Shown: positions 1-9,755 of the stretch, piece by piece
Position numbering within the stretch: position 1 is the first letter of the stretch
Layout: every line of letters begins with the position of its first letter
NCBI GenBank assembly: GCA_036652035.1
Contig: JAVVWR010000028.1
Span: forward strand, 1-35,209
Direction of reading: 5' to 3'
Origin: JAEZVV01 sp036652035
GTDB lineage: Bacteria > Pseudomonadota > Gammaproteobacteria > Burkholderiales > Burkholderiaceae_F
Length of the DNA stretch: 35,209 nucleotides
Translations under genes and position numbers: made by a program
The notes under the pieces: model-generated
Seen by the model: only the letters and a program-made list of their open reading frames with translations
The model's database searches: none
What the model was told of the DNA's origin: nothing

Positions 1-2858
1 CGCCCCGGCTCATCCGTCCCCATCACCGCCCGCCACAACCCGCAAACCTGAGCGACCTCACTCGCCACCACCTCCCTCGGTACGCGGGCAGCATCGCCCT
101 CGGCGCTGTTCAATCGCAACTCATGCTGCAGCTTGCGGTAGCGCCGGTAAGCGTCAGAGACCTCGCCGGCCAGACCCCGAGCTATTAGGCCAGCGTCGCC
201 CGCCATTTTCAGCAGCGCGATATTGCCGAGGTTTTTCACCAGCTCAGGGTGCTGATGCGAGTGAGCGAGCACCAGGGTCTGGACGATGAATTCGATATCG
301 ACCATGCCGCCGCGGTCGTGCTTGAGGTCGAACAGCTCGGTGGGATTGGGGTGGCCTTCGATCATTCGCGCGCGCATCTTGATCACCTCGTCGCGCAGGG
401 CGGCAAGGTCCCGTGAGCGAGTGAGGATGAAGCCGCGCTCGGCCTCGAAGCGCGCGCCGATCTCGGCGTCGCCCGCGCAAAAGCGCGCGCGGGTGAGCGC
501 CTGGTGCTCCCAGGCCCAGGCGCCGGTGCCGTCTTCGTTGCGCTGGTATTTGGAGAACGCCTCGAAGGACGAGACCACCAGGCCGGCGTTGCCGTTGGGG
601 CGCAGCCGCAGGTCGATCTCGAACAGGATTCCCGACGAGGTGGGCGCGGTGAGCCAGCTCATCATGCGGCGCGCGAGCCGCGTGTAGAGCTCGGGCGCGT
701 CGGGGTGATCGTCGTCGAACAGATAGATCAAATCGAGGTCGGAGGCGTAACCCAGCTCCTTGCCGCCCAGCTTGCCGTAGGCGACCACGGCAAAGCGCGG
801 CAGCTCGCGGTGGCGCTTGGCGACCGTGGCCCAGGCCTGCTCGATGACGATGGCGAGCACCGCGTCGGCCAGGGCCGAGAGCTGATCGGCCAGACGCTCG
901 ACCGTGAGCCGGCCATCGAGGTCGGCCACCAGCAGGCGAAAGACCTGCGCGTGGTGCGCGTCGCGCAGCAGGTTCATCTGCCGCTCCTGGTCATCGGCGG
1001 CCTCCAGGAGCTGGACCCGAACGCCCGCCACCCAGTCGCTCCAGTCGATCGGCGAATCGTTGTTGAGGCCGGCCAGGCGCTCGTCGATCAGCTCGTCGAG
1101 CAGGATCGGGTGGCGCACCAGGTAGTCGGTCGCCCAGCGGCTCGCCGCCAGCAAGCGGCCGACACGGGCCGCGACCTGGGGGTACTGGTTGAGCAGTGCG
1201 ATATAGGTGCTGCGGCCGGCGATCACTTCGGCCAGCCGCAGGTAGCGCGCCAGCACTTCGTCGGCGCTGATCGAATGCTCGGGCGCCGCGGCGAAATCGG
1301 CGGCGCGGCGCATCACGCGCTGCAAGAGCGTGGCCAGGCGCGTGCGAGCGGTCTCGCTCACCGAATTGACGGTGCGTGAAGCCATCAGCGCGAGCACCCG
1401 CTGCGCGGTGTCGGCGGGCGCGGTGTAACCCAGCCCGGCCAGTTGCGCAGCGAGCGGCGCGGCGGCATCGGCCTCGTTGGCCTCCCACGCCAGCGGCAGC
1501 GATTCAAGCTCGGCGTCGGCACGCTCCTTGGCGAGAAAGATCGAATCGAAGGTGGCGGCGACAAACTCCTGGGTCTCGGCCAGACGCGCGAGCAGAGCTT
1601 CGCGCGCCACTCCCCGCAGGCGGGCGATGCGTTCCTGCGCCGCCGCCTCGGGCGGCAGCCAGTGGGTCTGCGCGTCGTCAAGGTATTGCAGGGCGTGTTC
1701 AAGGTCGCGCAGAAAGACGTAGGCCTCGCGCAGGCGCTGGCTGACACCCTCGTTCAAGACCCCCAGGGCGGCGAGCTGGGCCAGCATCGCCAGCGTCTGC
1801 TTGCCGCGCAGCCGCGGCTCGCGCCCGCCGCGGATGACCTGGAAGGTCTGGGTGATGAATTCGATCTCGCGGATGCCGCCGCGGCCGAGCTTGACGTTGA
1901 TGCCGCGGTTCTCGCGGCCGGCGGTGCGGCGAGCGGTTTCGGCACGGATCAGAGCGTGCAGATCGGTGAGCGCGGCGATCGCGCCAAAGTCGAGATACTT
2001 GCGAAACACAAAAGGACGAATCAGGTCGGCGAGCGCCTTTTCCTGCTCGGCAAACTGCGCCGGGCTGGCAAAGACCGGCGCGCTCACCACCCGGCCCTTC
2101 AACCAGGCAAAGCGCTCCCAGTCGCGGCCCTGAACCACCAGGTATTCCTCCAGCATGGCGTTGGAGACCACCAGCGGCCCGGAGTCGCCATTGGGGCGCA
2201 GCCGCATATCGACCCGGAACACGAAGCCGTCGGCGGTGAAGTCGGAGATCGCCGGGATCACGCGCTTGCCCAGGCGATCGAAGAACTCGTGGTTGCTGAG
2301 CAAGCGGCGCGGCTGGGGGTACTCGGGCGTGGCGCGGCAATCGCCCGCCTCGTCGTAGACGAAGATCAGGTCGATGTCCGAACTGACGTTCAATTCGCGC
2401 CCGCCCAGCTTGCCCATGCCAACCACCAGCAGGTCCTGCGGCACCCCGGCTTCCGAGGTCGGCACGCCGTGCACCGCGGCCAGTTCGATCGAATACGCCG
2501 CCACCGTCGCCTGGACCGCGAGTTCGGCCAGATCGCTGGTGGTGGCGATCACCTCGGCCAGATCGGCCGCGCCGGAGGCGTCGCGCGCGATCAGGCTCAG
2601 CATCACCTGGCGGCGCAGGCGGCGCAGCGCGGGCAGCAGCGCCTCAGCACCCGGCTCGCGCGCAGCGAGCTCGGCTCGCATTCGCTCGGGCGTCCAGCGC
2701 AGCGCGGCGAGCGCGCCCAGGCGAGCGAGGCGGGCCTCGTCGGTGGCATCGCGCAACTCGCCCATCAGGGCGCGCTGGACATAGCTCGAGAGAACCGGAA
2801 GCTCAGACAGCGCGGCGCGCGGCGCGGCCGCCGTCAAACGAGGATCGTGTGTTGGCAT
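1..2858 (-). CDS. glnE: Bifunctional glutamine synthetase adenylyltransferase / adenylyl-removing enzyme (3' end cut by window edge)
   Basis: GlnE attaches AMP to glutamine synthetase and removes it again, in response to PII (GlnB) and glutamine, setting nitrogen assimilation in the cytoplasm. I translated the minus strand from the ATG at 2858. The frame is open to the window edge (about 952 codons) with no stop, so only a few C-terminal residues should be missing for a family of about 900-950 residues. Two nucleotidyltransferase halves are visible. The N-terminal (adenylyl-removing) half carries GMGKLGGRELN near residue 147 followed by SSDIDLIF. The C-terminal (adenylylating) half carries YGKLGGKELGYASDLDLIY near residue 694. 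Both keep the G-K-L-G-G and D-x-D metal motifs. RGGIREIEFITQ and RGGMVDIEFIVQ follow the two halves, as is typical of the family. It is divergent from yhdP across a 172-bp gap. Long reading frames on the opposite strand here are GC-driven shadows. Confidence 0.96.
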   Translation of the reverse strand, partial: MPTHDPRLTAAAPRAALSELPVLSSYVQRALMGELRDATDEARLARLGALAALRWTPERMRAELAAREPGAEALLPALRRLRRQVMLSLIARDASGAADLAEVIATTSDLAELAVQATVAAYSIELAAVHGVPTSEAGVPQDLLVVGMGKLGGRELNVSSDIDLIFVYDEAGDCRATPEYPQPRRLLSNHEFFDRLGKRVIPAISDFTADGFVFRVDMRLRPNGDSGPLVVSNAMLEEYLVVQGRDWERFAWLKGRVVSAPVFASPAQFAEQEKALADLIRPFVFRKYLDFGAIAALTDLHALIRAETARRTAGRENRGINVKLGRGGIREIEFITQTFQVIRGGREPRLRGKQTLAMLAQLAALGVLNEGVSQRLREAYVFLRDLEHALQYLDDAQTHWLPPEAAAQERIARLRGVAREALLARLAETQEFVAATFDSIFLAKERADAELESLPLAWEANEADAAAPLAAQLAGLGYTAPADTAQRVLALMASRTVNSVSETARTRLATLLQRVMRRAADFAAAPEHSISADEVLARYLRLAEVIAGRSTYIALLNQYPQVAARVGRLLAASRWATDYLVRHPILLDELIDERLAGLNNDSPIDWSDWVAGVRVQLLEAADDQERQMNLLRDAHHAQVFRLLVADLDGRLTVERLADQLSALADAVLAIVIEQAWATVAKRHRELPRFAVVAYGKLGGKELGYASDLDLIYLFDDDHPDAPELYTRLARRMMSWLTAPTSSGILFEIDLRLRPNGNAGLVVSSFEAFSKYQRNEDGTGAWAWEHQALTRARFCAGDAEIGARFEAERGFILTRSRDLAALRDEVIKMRARMIEGHPNPTELFDLKHDRGGMVDIEFIVQTLVLAHSHQHPELVKNLGNIALLKMAGDAGLIARGLAGEVSDAYRRYRKLQHELRLNSAEGDAARVPREVVASEVAQVCGLWRAVMGTDEPG

Positions 2859-3030
2859 GGGTCGGTTGGGCGCATCACAGAAACCGGTCGGAATGCCCCC
2901 TGTGATAGAGTCATTCAGCCCGTGCAGCCACCCATCGCGACCGCGTTGGCTGCGCCACTTTGCAGGCATTGTAAGTACCCGCCCAGCGCGGCCGTTTGAC
3001 TCTCCGCACCCCGCCCTCGCGGTCCGCTCG

Positions 3031-6000
3031 ATGCCAGACCAGCCTCAACCAACCGGCACACCGGCCGCGCCAATTTCCAGCGTCTCCGGGGCTCTTCAGC
3101 GCGCCGAGACGCTCGAACACGAAGTCGAGCAGGCGCTGGAAGCGGTGGTCGAACGTGGCCAACGCTCCCTGGCCGCACGCTTCGGACTGGGCTTCGCTCG
3201 CGGCACGCTGCGCGTGTTGCGCACCGCCTTCATCCTTCTGCTGGTCGCTTACTTCCTGTTTGGCGCCGTGCTGCTCGCCACCCGCTGGTGGGTGCTGCCG
3301 CGGATCGACGAGTTCCGCCCCGCGATCGAGCGCATCGCCAGCCAGACCACCGGCACCGTCATCACGATCGGCCAGATCCAGGCGGGCTGGAACAGCCTCA
3401 ACCCACATTTCTCGCTTGAACAGGTCCGAATTGCCAGCCGCGCCGGCCACACCGGTCTGGTGCTGCCACGGCTTGAGGCCACCCTGTCCTGGACCAGTTT
3501 GCTGCGCGCCTCGCCCAGCTTTGTCTGGCTTCAGGTGGAGTCGCCCGAACTGACCGTTCGCCGGCTCGCCGACGGCCGCTTCGAGGTGGCGGGGTTCGAG
3601 ATCGATCCGGCCCAACCCAGCGGCGATACCCGTCTGCTCGATTGGCTGTTGCGCCAGAACCGCATCGTGATCACGGGCGCCCGGCTCGATTACGTCGATC
3701 AGCGCCTGAACGATTCACCGCGCCAACTGCAGCTCAATCACCTCGACCTGCGCTTCGAGTCGGGCCTGACCGGCTGGAGCTTCGGGCTGCAGGCGGTGCC
3801 ACCGCCGGAACTCGCCGCGCCCTTCGATCTGCGTGGGCGCTTTACCCATCCGCCGTTTGAAGCGGCCGCCAATTACCGGCTGTGGAAGGGTGAGGTCTAT
3901 GCCGGCTTCGATGACGTCGATCTGGCTCGCCTCAATGCCTGGCTTGAGTTGCCCGTGCAGCTGAACGCAGCGCGCGGCGCGGCGCGCACCTGGATTGATT
4001 TCGACCGGATGCAGGTGACCCGAGTGAGCTCCGACCTGGCCTTGACCGATGTCGATCTGCGCCTGGCGCCCGCGCTCGACCCGCTGCAACTCACTTACGT
4101 CCGTGGACGGCTGAGCCAGTCGCGCCGCGACAGCGGCGAAGAGTTCGGCGCCACCGGGCTCGAGTTCCGCACCCGCGCCGGCCTGGTATTCGGCCCGGCC
4201 CAGCTGGAGCTCAAGCTGGTGGCCGCCAGCGCAACCCAGCCAGCGAGCGCCGACTTCAGCGCCAACCACCTCGCGCTTGACGCCTTGTCAGCGCTGCTGC
4301 CACACCTGCCGCTGGGCGCTTCCGCCCGTGCGGCGATCGAACGCCACCACGTCAGCGGCGAACTGGCCGATCTCAAGGCGCAATGGCGCGGCCCGCTGGC
4401 TGCGCCGCTGTCGTATTCGGTCAAGGCTGGCTTTACCGGCCTGGATAGCCGCCCGCTCGAAGCCAGCGCCGACCAGGCCGCGCTGCCGGGCTTTAGCAAT
4501 CTCAGCGGACAGATCGAAGCCAGCCAGACGGGCGGCAGTCTCAAGCTGGCCAGCCGTGACGCCACGCTCGAATTCCCCGGCATTTTCGAAGACCCGCGGC
4601 TGGCCTTCTCCGAACTCAAGGCCGCGCTGAGCTGGTCGGCCCAGCCCCAATTTGAAGTGCGGATCGAATCGGCCAGCGCCCGCAATGCGGACGCCGAGGC
4701 CACGGCCAGCGGCAGCTGGCGCAACACCGGCGGCGCCGGGACAGTCGATCTGGCGGGCCGGGTGCTGCGGCTGGAAGCGGCCGCGGCCCACAAGTACATC
4801 CCGCTGGTGGCCGGCGCCAACACGGTGACCTGGCTGGCGCAGGCCTTGCGCGCCGGACGCGCGAGCGAGGGCAACTGGCGGCTGCGCGGCCGACTGGCCG
4901 ACTTCCCCTTCACCCGCCCAGCGCAGGGCGATTTCCGTGTGACGGCGCACGTGGCCGGCGTCGAGCTCGACTACGTTCCCAGTGGCCGCCGCGACGCTGC
5001 TGGCCACTACGTGGCGAGCGAGCTGTGGCCGGCGCTCAAGGACATCGACGGCAGCCTGTTGTTCGATCGCGCTGCGCTGGAAGTGCGTGCCAGCCGGGCC
5101 CAGGCGACAGGCTTGCAACTGAGCCATGTGGTGGCCCGCATTCCCTCGCTCGCGGCCGATGCCAGAGTGCTGGCCGAAGGCAAGATCGCCGGCCCGCTCG
5201 AAGGCATGGTGCGCTTTACCAACACCAGCCCGGTGGGTGGCTGGCTCGGTCATTTTCTGGAAGGCGCCGATGCGCGCGGGCCGGCCCGGCTCGACCTCAA
5301 GCTCGACATCCCGCTCGCCCACGCGAGCGACACCAAGGTCGCCGGCACCCTCCACCTGCAGGGCAATGACCTGGTACTCGCCGGCGGCGTGCCGCCCTTG
5401 ACGCGAGCGAGCGGGCCGATCAGCTTTACCGAAACCAGCGTGCAAAGTCCGGGGGTGAATCTCGGCTTTCTGGGCGGCGCAGGCAAGCTCGAGATCGCCA
5501 CCCAGCCCGACAGCAGCATCGTGTTGTCGGCCCACGGGCGGCTCAGCGCCGCCGGGCTGCGCGCCAGCAGCGACAACGTCAGCCTCACCCGGTTGCTCGA
5601 ACGAATCCAGGGCGAAACCCGTTACAGCGCCGCGCTCACCCTGCGCGGCAGCGCCATGACGCTGCGCGCCGACAGCGATCTGGTGGGCCTCGCCCTCAAC
5701 CTGCCACCGCCACTGAAGAAAAGCGCGGCCGAGGCCTGGCCGCTGCGCATCGCGCGCCTGCCGACGGTGGCGGGCGGGGTCGAGACCGACGAGATCCGCA
5801 TCAGTCTGGCCACCCTGCTCGATGCCACGTTCGAACGCCAACGCCGCGGCAAGCAGATGCAGATGGCGCGCGGCTCGATCGCGGTAGGCGACACGGCGGC
5901 CCTGCCGGCGTACGGCGTGAGCCTGAACGCCAACCTCAAGCGGTTTGACCTCGATGCCTGGTTGCCAGCGATCGACGGCCTGACCAGCCTCACCCCGTCA

Positions 6001-7155
6001 CCGCGCCGCGGCAATGCCGCCGGCGGCGACGAGTTCAAGCTCGACCTGGTGGCGCTGCGCGCGCGCGAGGTGGTCGTCGATGGCAAGACCTTCGACAACG
6101 TGGTTCTGGGCGCCAGCCAAACGCCCGACGGCAGCTGGAACGCCAACATCGCTTCCGACCTGGTGTCGGGCGCGCTCAACTGGCACCCGTCCACGGCCAC
6201 TCGAGAGGCCCGGCTGAGCGCCCGTTTCACCCGCCTGATCCTGCCCGACAGCGCGCGCGCCGATGTGACCAAGGCGCTCGACAGCGCGGCGCCGTCGCGC
6301 CTGCCTTCGATCGAGATCAGCGCCGACGATTTTGCGATGGGCACGCGCCGCCTGGGCCGGCTCGAGATCGCCGCCGTCAACGCCGGCGCCGAGCAGGGCG
6401 CGGCCTGGAAGCTGCAAAAGCTTTCTCTGACCAACCCCGACGCCAAGTTGAACGCCAGCGGCCAGTGGGCGCCCGAAGCGGGCGGCGGCCCGCGCAAGAT
6501 GTCGCTCGCCTTGCTGCTTGAGATCCAAAACGCCGGCGGACTGCTCGACCGGCTCGGCATCAAGGGCGCGCTCAAGGGTGGCGAGGGCAAGATCGAAGGC
6601 GATCTGTCCTGGCGGGGCTCGCCGCTGTCGGTCAACTACCCCTCGCTCGACGGCAAGCTCGCGCTCGAACTTGGCCACGGACAGTTTCTGAAGATCGAAC
6701 CGGGCGCCGCGCGGCTGCTGTCGCTGTTTTCTCTGCAGTCGATCACGCGCCGCCTGAGCCTCGATTTCCGCGACATCTTTGCCGAAGGCTTCGCCTTTGA
6801 CGCCATCCGCGCCGACGCCACGCTCGCCGCTGGCGTTTTGACCACCCGCAACTTCCACATGGGCAGCGCGGTGGCGACGGTGCTGATCGACGGCTCGGCC
6901 AACCTGCGCAACGAAACCCAGAACCTGCATTTATTGGTGCTGCCCGACATCAATTCGGCCTCGGCCTCGATTGCGCTGGCTTTTGCCAACCCGGCGCTGG
7001 GCCTGGGTAGCTACCTGGCGCAGATGGTTTTGAAAGATCCGCTCGCCAAACTGTTTTCGCTTGAATACGACGTGACCGGCACCTGGTCCGATCCGCAGGT
7101 GAAAAAGCTCGATCGATCCCTCATGACCCCACGCCCAACACCCACCATCCCATGA
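3031..7155 (+). CDS. yhdP: YhdP family AsmA-like envelope protein
   Basis: Large inner-membrane-anchored periplasmic protein of the YhdP/TIGR02099 group (DUF3971 and AsmA-like C-terminal regions). Family members (AsmA, TamB, YhdP) are thought to form beta-grooved bridges that carry phospholipid from inner to outer membrane. The protein is 1374 residues from the chosen ATG at 3031. It has a soluble N-terminus, one membrane segment at about residues 63-84 (TAFILLLVAYFLFGAVLLAT), then a long periplasmic part rich in alternating polar and hydrophobic beta-strand patterns and ending in a Pro-rich tail. The frame is open further upstream to 2857, but that would run into the divergent glnE start; the Gln/Pro-rich N-terminus beginning MPDQ before the membrane helix fits relatives better. 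No clear Shine-Dalgarno precedes either start. The stop overlaps the next gene by ATGA, so the two are probably translationally coupled. Confidence 0.93.
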   Translation: MPDQPQPTGTPAAPISSVSGALQRAETLEHEVEQALEAVVERGQRSLAARFGLGFARGTLRVLRTAFILLLVAYFLFGAVLLATRWWVLPRIDEFRPAIERIASQTTGTVITIGQIQAGWNSLNPHFSLEQVRIASRAGHTGLVLPRLEATLSWTSLLRASPSFVWLQVESPELTVRRLADGRFEVAGFEIDPAQPSGDTRLLDWLLRQNRIVITGARLDYVDQRLNDSPRQLQLNHLDLRFESGLTGWSFGLQAVPPPELAAPFDLRGRFTHPPFEAAANYRLWKGEVYAGFDDVDLARLNAWLELPVQLNAARGAARTWIDFDRMQVTRVSSDLALTDVDLRLAPALDPLQLTYVRGRLSQSRRDSGEEFGATGLEFRTRAGLVFGPAQLELKLVAASATQPASADFSANHLALDALSALLPHLPLGASARAAIERHHVSGELADLKAQWRGPLAAPLSYSVKAGFTGLDSRPLEASADQAALPGFSNLSGQIEASQTGGSLKLASRDATLEFPGIFEDPRLAFSELKAALSWSAQPQFEVRIESASARNADAEATASGSWRNTGGAGTVDLAGRVLRLEAAAAHKYIPLVAGANTVTWLAQALRAGRASEGNWRLRGRLADFPFTRPAQGDFRVTAHVAGVELDYVPSGRRDAAGHYVASELWPALKDIDGSLLFDRAALEVRASRAQATGLQLSHVVARIPSLAADARVLAEGKIAGPLEGMVRFTNTSPVGGWLGHFLEGADARGPARLDLKLDIPLAHASDTKVAGTLHLQGNDLVLAGGVPPLTRASGPISFTETSVQSPGVNLGFLGGAGKLEIATQPDSSIVLSAHGRLSAAGLRASSDNVSLTRLLERIQGETRYSAALTLRGSAMTLRADSDLVGLALNLPPPLKKSAAEAWPLRIARLPTVAGGVETDEIRISLATLLDATFERQRRGKQMQMARGSIAVGDTAALPAYGVSLNANLKRFDLDAWLPAIDGLTSLTPSPRRGNAAGGDEFKLDLVALRAREVVVDGKTFDNVVLGASQTPDGSWNANIASDLVSGALNWHPSTATREARLSARFTRLILPDSARADVTKALDSAAPSRLPSIEISADDFAMGTRRLGRLEIAAVNAGAEQGAAWKLQKLSLTNPDAKLNASGQWAPEAGGGPRKMSLALLLEIQNAGGLLDRLGIKGALKGGEGKIEGDLSWRGSPLSVNYPSLDGKLALELGHGQFLKIEPGAARLLSLFSLQSITRRLSLDFRDIFAEGFAFDAIRADATLAAGVLTTRNFHMGSAVATVLIDGSANLRNETQNLHLLVLPDINSASASIALAFANPALGLGSYLAQMVLKDPLAKLFSLEYDVTGTWSDPQVKKLDRSLMTPRPTPTIP

Positions 7156-7976
7156 GCTCAAGCACTTTGCGCGTTGCCGCCTGCCAGATGGTCTCGGGCG
7201 CCGAGCTCAAGCACAACCTGGCCACCGCCAGCCGGCTGGTGGCCCAAGCCGCCGATGCGGGCGCGCAGCTGATCGCGCTGCCCGAGTACTTCTGTTTGAT
7301 GGGACGGCACGAACGCGACAAGGTGGCGGTCCGGGAAGCGGAGGGCAATGGCCCTTTGCAGGATTTTCTGGCCGAGCAGGCGGCGCGCCACGGCGTGTGG
7401 CTGGTTGGCGGAACGATTCCGCTGGCCGCCCCCGATCCCGCACGCGTGCTCAACACCACCCTGGTGTTCGACCCGGCGGGCACCCGCGTGGCGCGCTACG
7501 ACAAGATGCATCTGTTCGCCTTCCAGCGCGACGGCGAGAGCTACGACGAGGCGCGCACCATTGCGCCGGGCCATCAGGTCTCGAGCTTCGAGATCGCCCC
7601 CGCGGGAGGCCCCCGGATCAAGCTTGGCCTGTCGGTCTGCTACGACCTGCGCTTCCCCGAGCTCTACCGCGCCATGGGCCAGCCCGACCTGATCCTGGTG
7701 CCGGCCGCTTTCACCGCCACCACCGGCCGCGCTCACTGGGAAACCTTGCTGCGTGCCCGCGCGGTCGAGAACCTGTGTTACGTGCTCGCCCCCGCGCAGG
7801 GCGGGGTACACGACAACGGCCGCACCACCTTCGGCCACAGCGCCTTGATCGATCCCTGGGGGCGGGTGCTCAACGTTTTGCCCGAGGGCGAAGGGATGGT
7901 CGTGGGCGATATCGACACCCGGGTCATCGCCGAGTTGCGATCGAGCTTGCCCGCGCTCGACCATCGCGTGATGTAG
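7152..7976 (+). CDS. Carbon-nitrogen hydrolase, Nit1/deaminated glutathione amidase-like
   Basis: Nitrilase-superfamily amidase of 274 residues. The family triad is in place: Glu45 (ALPEYF), Lys118 (RYDKMHLF) and Cys163 (SVCYDLRFPELYR). The sequence GRAHWETLLRARAVEN is typical of the Nit1/Nit2/YbeM branch, which repairs deaminated glutathione or hydrolyses omega-amides of keto acids. I cannot tell which substrate applies from sequence alone. The ATG lies inside the stop region of yhdP (ATGA overlap). The order yhdP, nitrilase, tldD is common in betaproteobacteria, but no functional link among the three is established. Cytoplasmic: no signal peptide or membrane segment. Confidence 0.93.
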   Translation: MSSSTLRVAACQMVSGAELKHNLATASRLVAQAADAGAQLIALPEYFCLMGRHERDKVAVREAEGNGPLQDFLAEQAARHGVWLVGGTIPLAAPDPARVLNTTLVFDPAGTRVARYDKMHLFAFQRDGESYDEARTIAPGHQVSSFEIAPAGGPRIKLGLSVCYDLRFPELYRAMGQPDLILVPAAFTATTGRAHWETLLRARAVENLCYVLAPAQGGVHDNGRTTFGHSALIDPWGRVLNVLPEGEGMVVGDIDTRVIAELRSSLPALDHRVM

Positions 7977-8139
7977 ACGAACGTCCCGCTGCCCGCCGAG
8001 CCAACTACCCGTGCCACGGCAGACGCGTCGTGCCCTTCCGCTCGATGACACGCACCAGCCGCCCGGGTATTCGGCAGCCATTGGCATGCCCTGCGCATAC
8101 CCGCGGTCATTCGGTGCGGCACCAAGCTCAGGCACTAGA

Positions 8140-9612
8140 ATGCCAAGCATGAAACTTGCCGACCCGACTCTCGACCGCATCGCGACCGCGCGCTCCCTTT
8201 TGCTCGAGCCCTATGGGCTTGACGAAGGCAAGCTCGCGCGCGCGCTGGGCACCATCTTCGAACACCGCGCCGACTATGCGGACCTGTACTTCCAGTACAC
8301 CAAGAGCGAGTCCTTCGCGCTCGAGGAAGGCATCGTCAAAAGCGGCAGCTTCGGGATCGAACAAGGCGTTGGCGTTCGCGCCGTGATCGGCGACAAGACC
8401 GCTTTCTCGTATTCGGACGACATTTCGTTGGAAGCGCTGATGGAAGCTTCGCGCTCGGTCCGTTCGATCGCTCGCGCCGGCGGCGGCAAGGTCAAGGTGG
8501 CCTCGCGCATCGCACACCGCCCGCAGCCCGTGCTGTATTCGCAGGAGGACCCGCTCGGCTCGCTCGACGCGGCGGCCAAGGTCAAGCTGCTCGAGCGCCT
8601 GGAAAAAATGGCGCGCGCGCGCGACCCGCGGGTCAAGCAGGTGATGGCCAGCGTGGGCGCCGAGCACGACGTGATGCTGGTGGCGCGCAGCGACGGTCTG
8701 CTCGCCGCCGACGTGCGCCCGCTGGTACGGCTGTCGCTCACCGTGATCGTCGAGCAGGACGGCAAGCGCGAACAGGGTTTTGCTGGCGGCGGCGGCCGTC
8801 ATGACCTCGCCTTTTTCAGCGATGAATTGCTCGCCGATTACGCCCGTCAGGCGGTCGATCAGGCGCTGGTGAACCTCGACGCGCGCCCGGCGCCCGCCGG
8901 CATCATGCCGGTGGTCCTGGGACCGGGCTGGCCCGGCATTCTCTTGCACGAGGCGATCGGTCACGGGCTCGAAGGCGATTTCAACCGCAAGGGTTCGAGC
9001 GCCTTTGCCGGCCGCATCGGCGAACGCGTGGCGAGCAAGGGCGTGACCGTGGTCGATGACGGCACGCTCGCCAATCGGCGTGGTTCGCTCAACGTTGACG
9101 ACGAGGGCAACCCGACCCAGAACACGGTGCTGATCGAAGACGGCATCCTGCGCGGCTATATCCAGGACAGCCTCAACGCGCGCCTGATGAAGGTGCCGGT
9201 GACCGGCAACGGCCGGCGCGAGAGCTTCGCCCACCTGCCGCTGCCGCGCATGACCAACACCTACATGCTGGCCGGCAAGAACGATCCGCAGGAGATCATC
9301 CGCTCGGTCAAGAAAGGCATTTACGCCAGCAACTTCGGCGGTGGCCAGGTCGACATCACCAACGGCAAGTTCGTCTTCAGCATGGCCGAGGCCTTCCTGA
9401 TCGAGGACGGCAAGATCACCGCCCCGATCAAGGGGGCGACCCTGATTGGCAACGGCCCGGATGCGCTGACGCGGGTGCAGATGATCGGCAATGACATGGC
9501 GCTCGACGGCGGCATTGGCACGTGCGGCAAGGACGGCCAGAGCGTTCCCGTCGGCGTCGGCCAGCCCACTCTGCTGATCGACGGCCTCACCATCGGCGGC
9601 ACCGGCGGCTGA
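8140..9612 (+). CDS. tldD: Metalloprotease TldD
   Basis: TldD is one half of the TldD/TldE (PmbA) cytoplasmic metalloprotease, which acts on unfolded peptides, antitoxin CcdA and modified peptides such as microcin B17 precursors. From the ATG at 8140 the protein has 490 residues, close to the family norm of about 480. The zinc motif H-E-x-x-x-H is at residues 270-275 (LLHEAIGHGLEGDF), and the C-terminus ends with the usual GQ.TLLIDGLTIGG pattern. A second ATG lies at 8149 (MKLADP); I prefer 8140 because CAGG at 8129-8132 gives a usable ribosome site, but the choice is not certain. A longer open frame back to 8011 lacks family similarity. The 163-bp gap after the hydrolase could hold a promoter. 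tldE is not in this window. Confidence 0.95.
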   Translation: MPSMKLADPTLDRIATARSLLLEPYGLDEGKLARALGTIFEHRADYADLYFQYTKSESFALEEGIVKSGSFGIEQGVGVRAVIGDKTAFSYSDDISLEALMEASRSVRSIARAGGGKVKVASRIAHRPQPVLYSQEDPLGSLDAAAKVKLLERLEKMARARDPRVKQVMASVGAEHDVMLVARSDGLLAADVRPLVRLSLTVIVEQDGKREQGFAGGGGRHDLAFFSDELLADYARQAVDQALVNLDARPAPAGIMPVVLGPGWPGILLHEAIGHGLEGDFNRKGSSAFAGRIGERVASKGVTVVDDGTLANRRGSLNVDDEGNPTQNTVLIEDGILRGYIQDSLNARLMKVPVTGNGRRESFAHLPLPRMTNTYMLAGKNDPQEIIRSVKKGIYASNFGGGQVDITNGKFVFSMAEAFLIEDGKITAPIKGATLIGNGPDALTRVQMIGNDMALDGGIGTCGKDGQSVPVGVGQPTLLIDGLTIGGTGG

Positions 9613-9620
9613 TTTCCCGC

Positions 9621-9640
9621 CCCGCGCCCATGGGCGCGGG
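9621..9640. terminator. Perfect 20-bp palindrome after tldD, possible terminator hairpin
   Basis: CCCGCGCCCATGGGCGCGGG starts 8 nt after the tldD stop and is fully self-complementary. As RNA it would form a very stable GC hairpin. It is followed by ATTGCC rather than a T-run, so it is not a classical intrinsic terminator; an RNA 3'-end stabiliser or a weak terminator is equally possible. Confidence 0.45.
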
Positions 9641-9755
9641 ATTGCCAGCGCTCAAGCCTGGCGTTTGCGGCGCGGGGCATTCCGAATGGGCGTGCGCTTT
9701 GTGCGCGTCATAATTCGGCCTTCTTTCGCCCGCGCCCATCACCCGGGATTCTCTC

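Noticed and set aside
504..2999. Long plus-strand frames of 291 and 518 codons opposite glnE
   Set aside because: They are antisense to a complete GlnE frame with both catalytic motif sets, show no family similarity, and have the low-complexity Arg/Gly/Gln content expected of a GC-rich shadow.
4288..5841. Minus-strand frame of 517 codons opposite yhdP
   Set aside because: Shadow of a well-supported coding frame; composition is Gly/Ala/Gln-rich without motifs or a ribosome site.
9522..9713. Short frame after tldD that could be a small gene
   Set aside because: It begins inside tldD, crosses a palindrome and lacks a ribosome site or membrane/domain signature.
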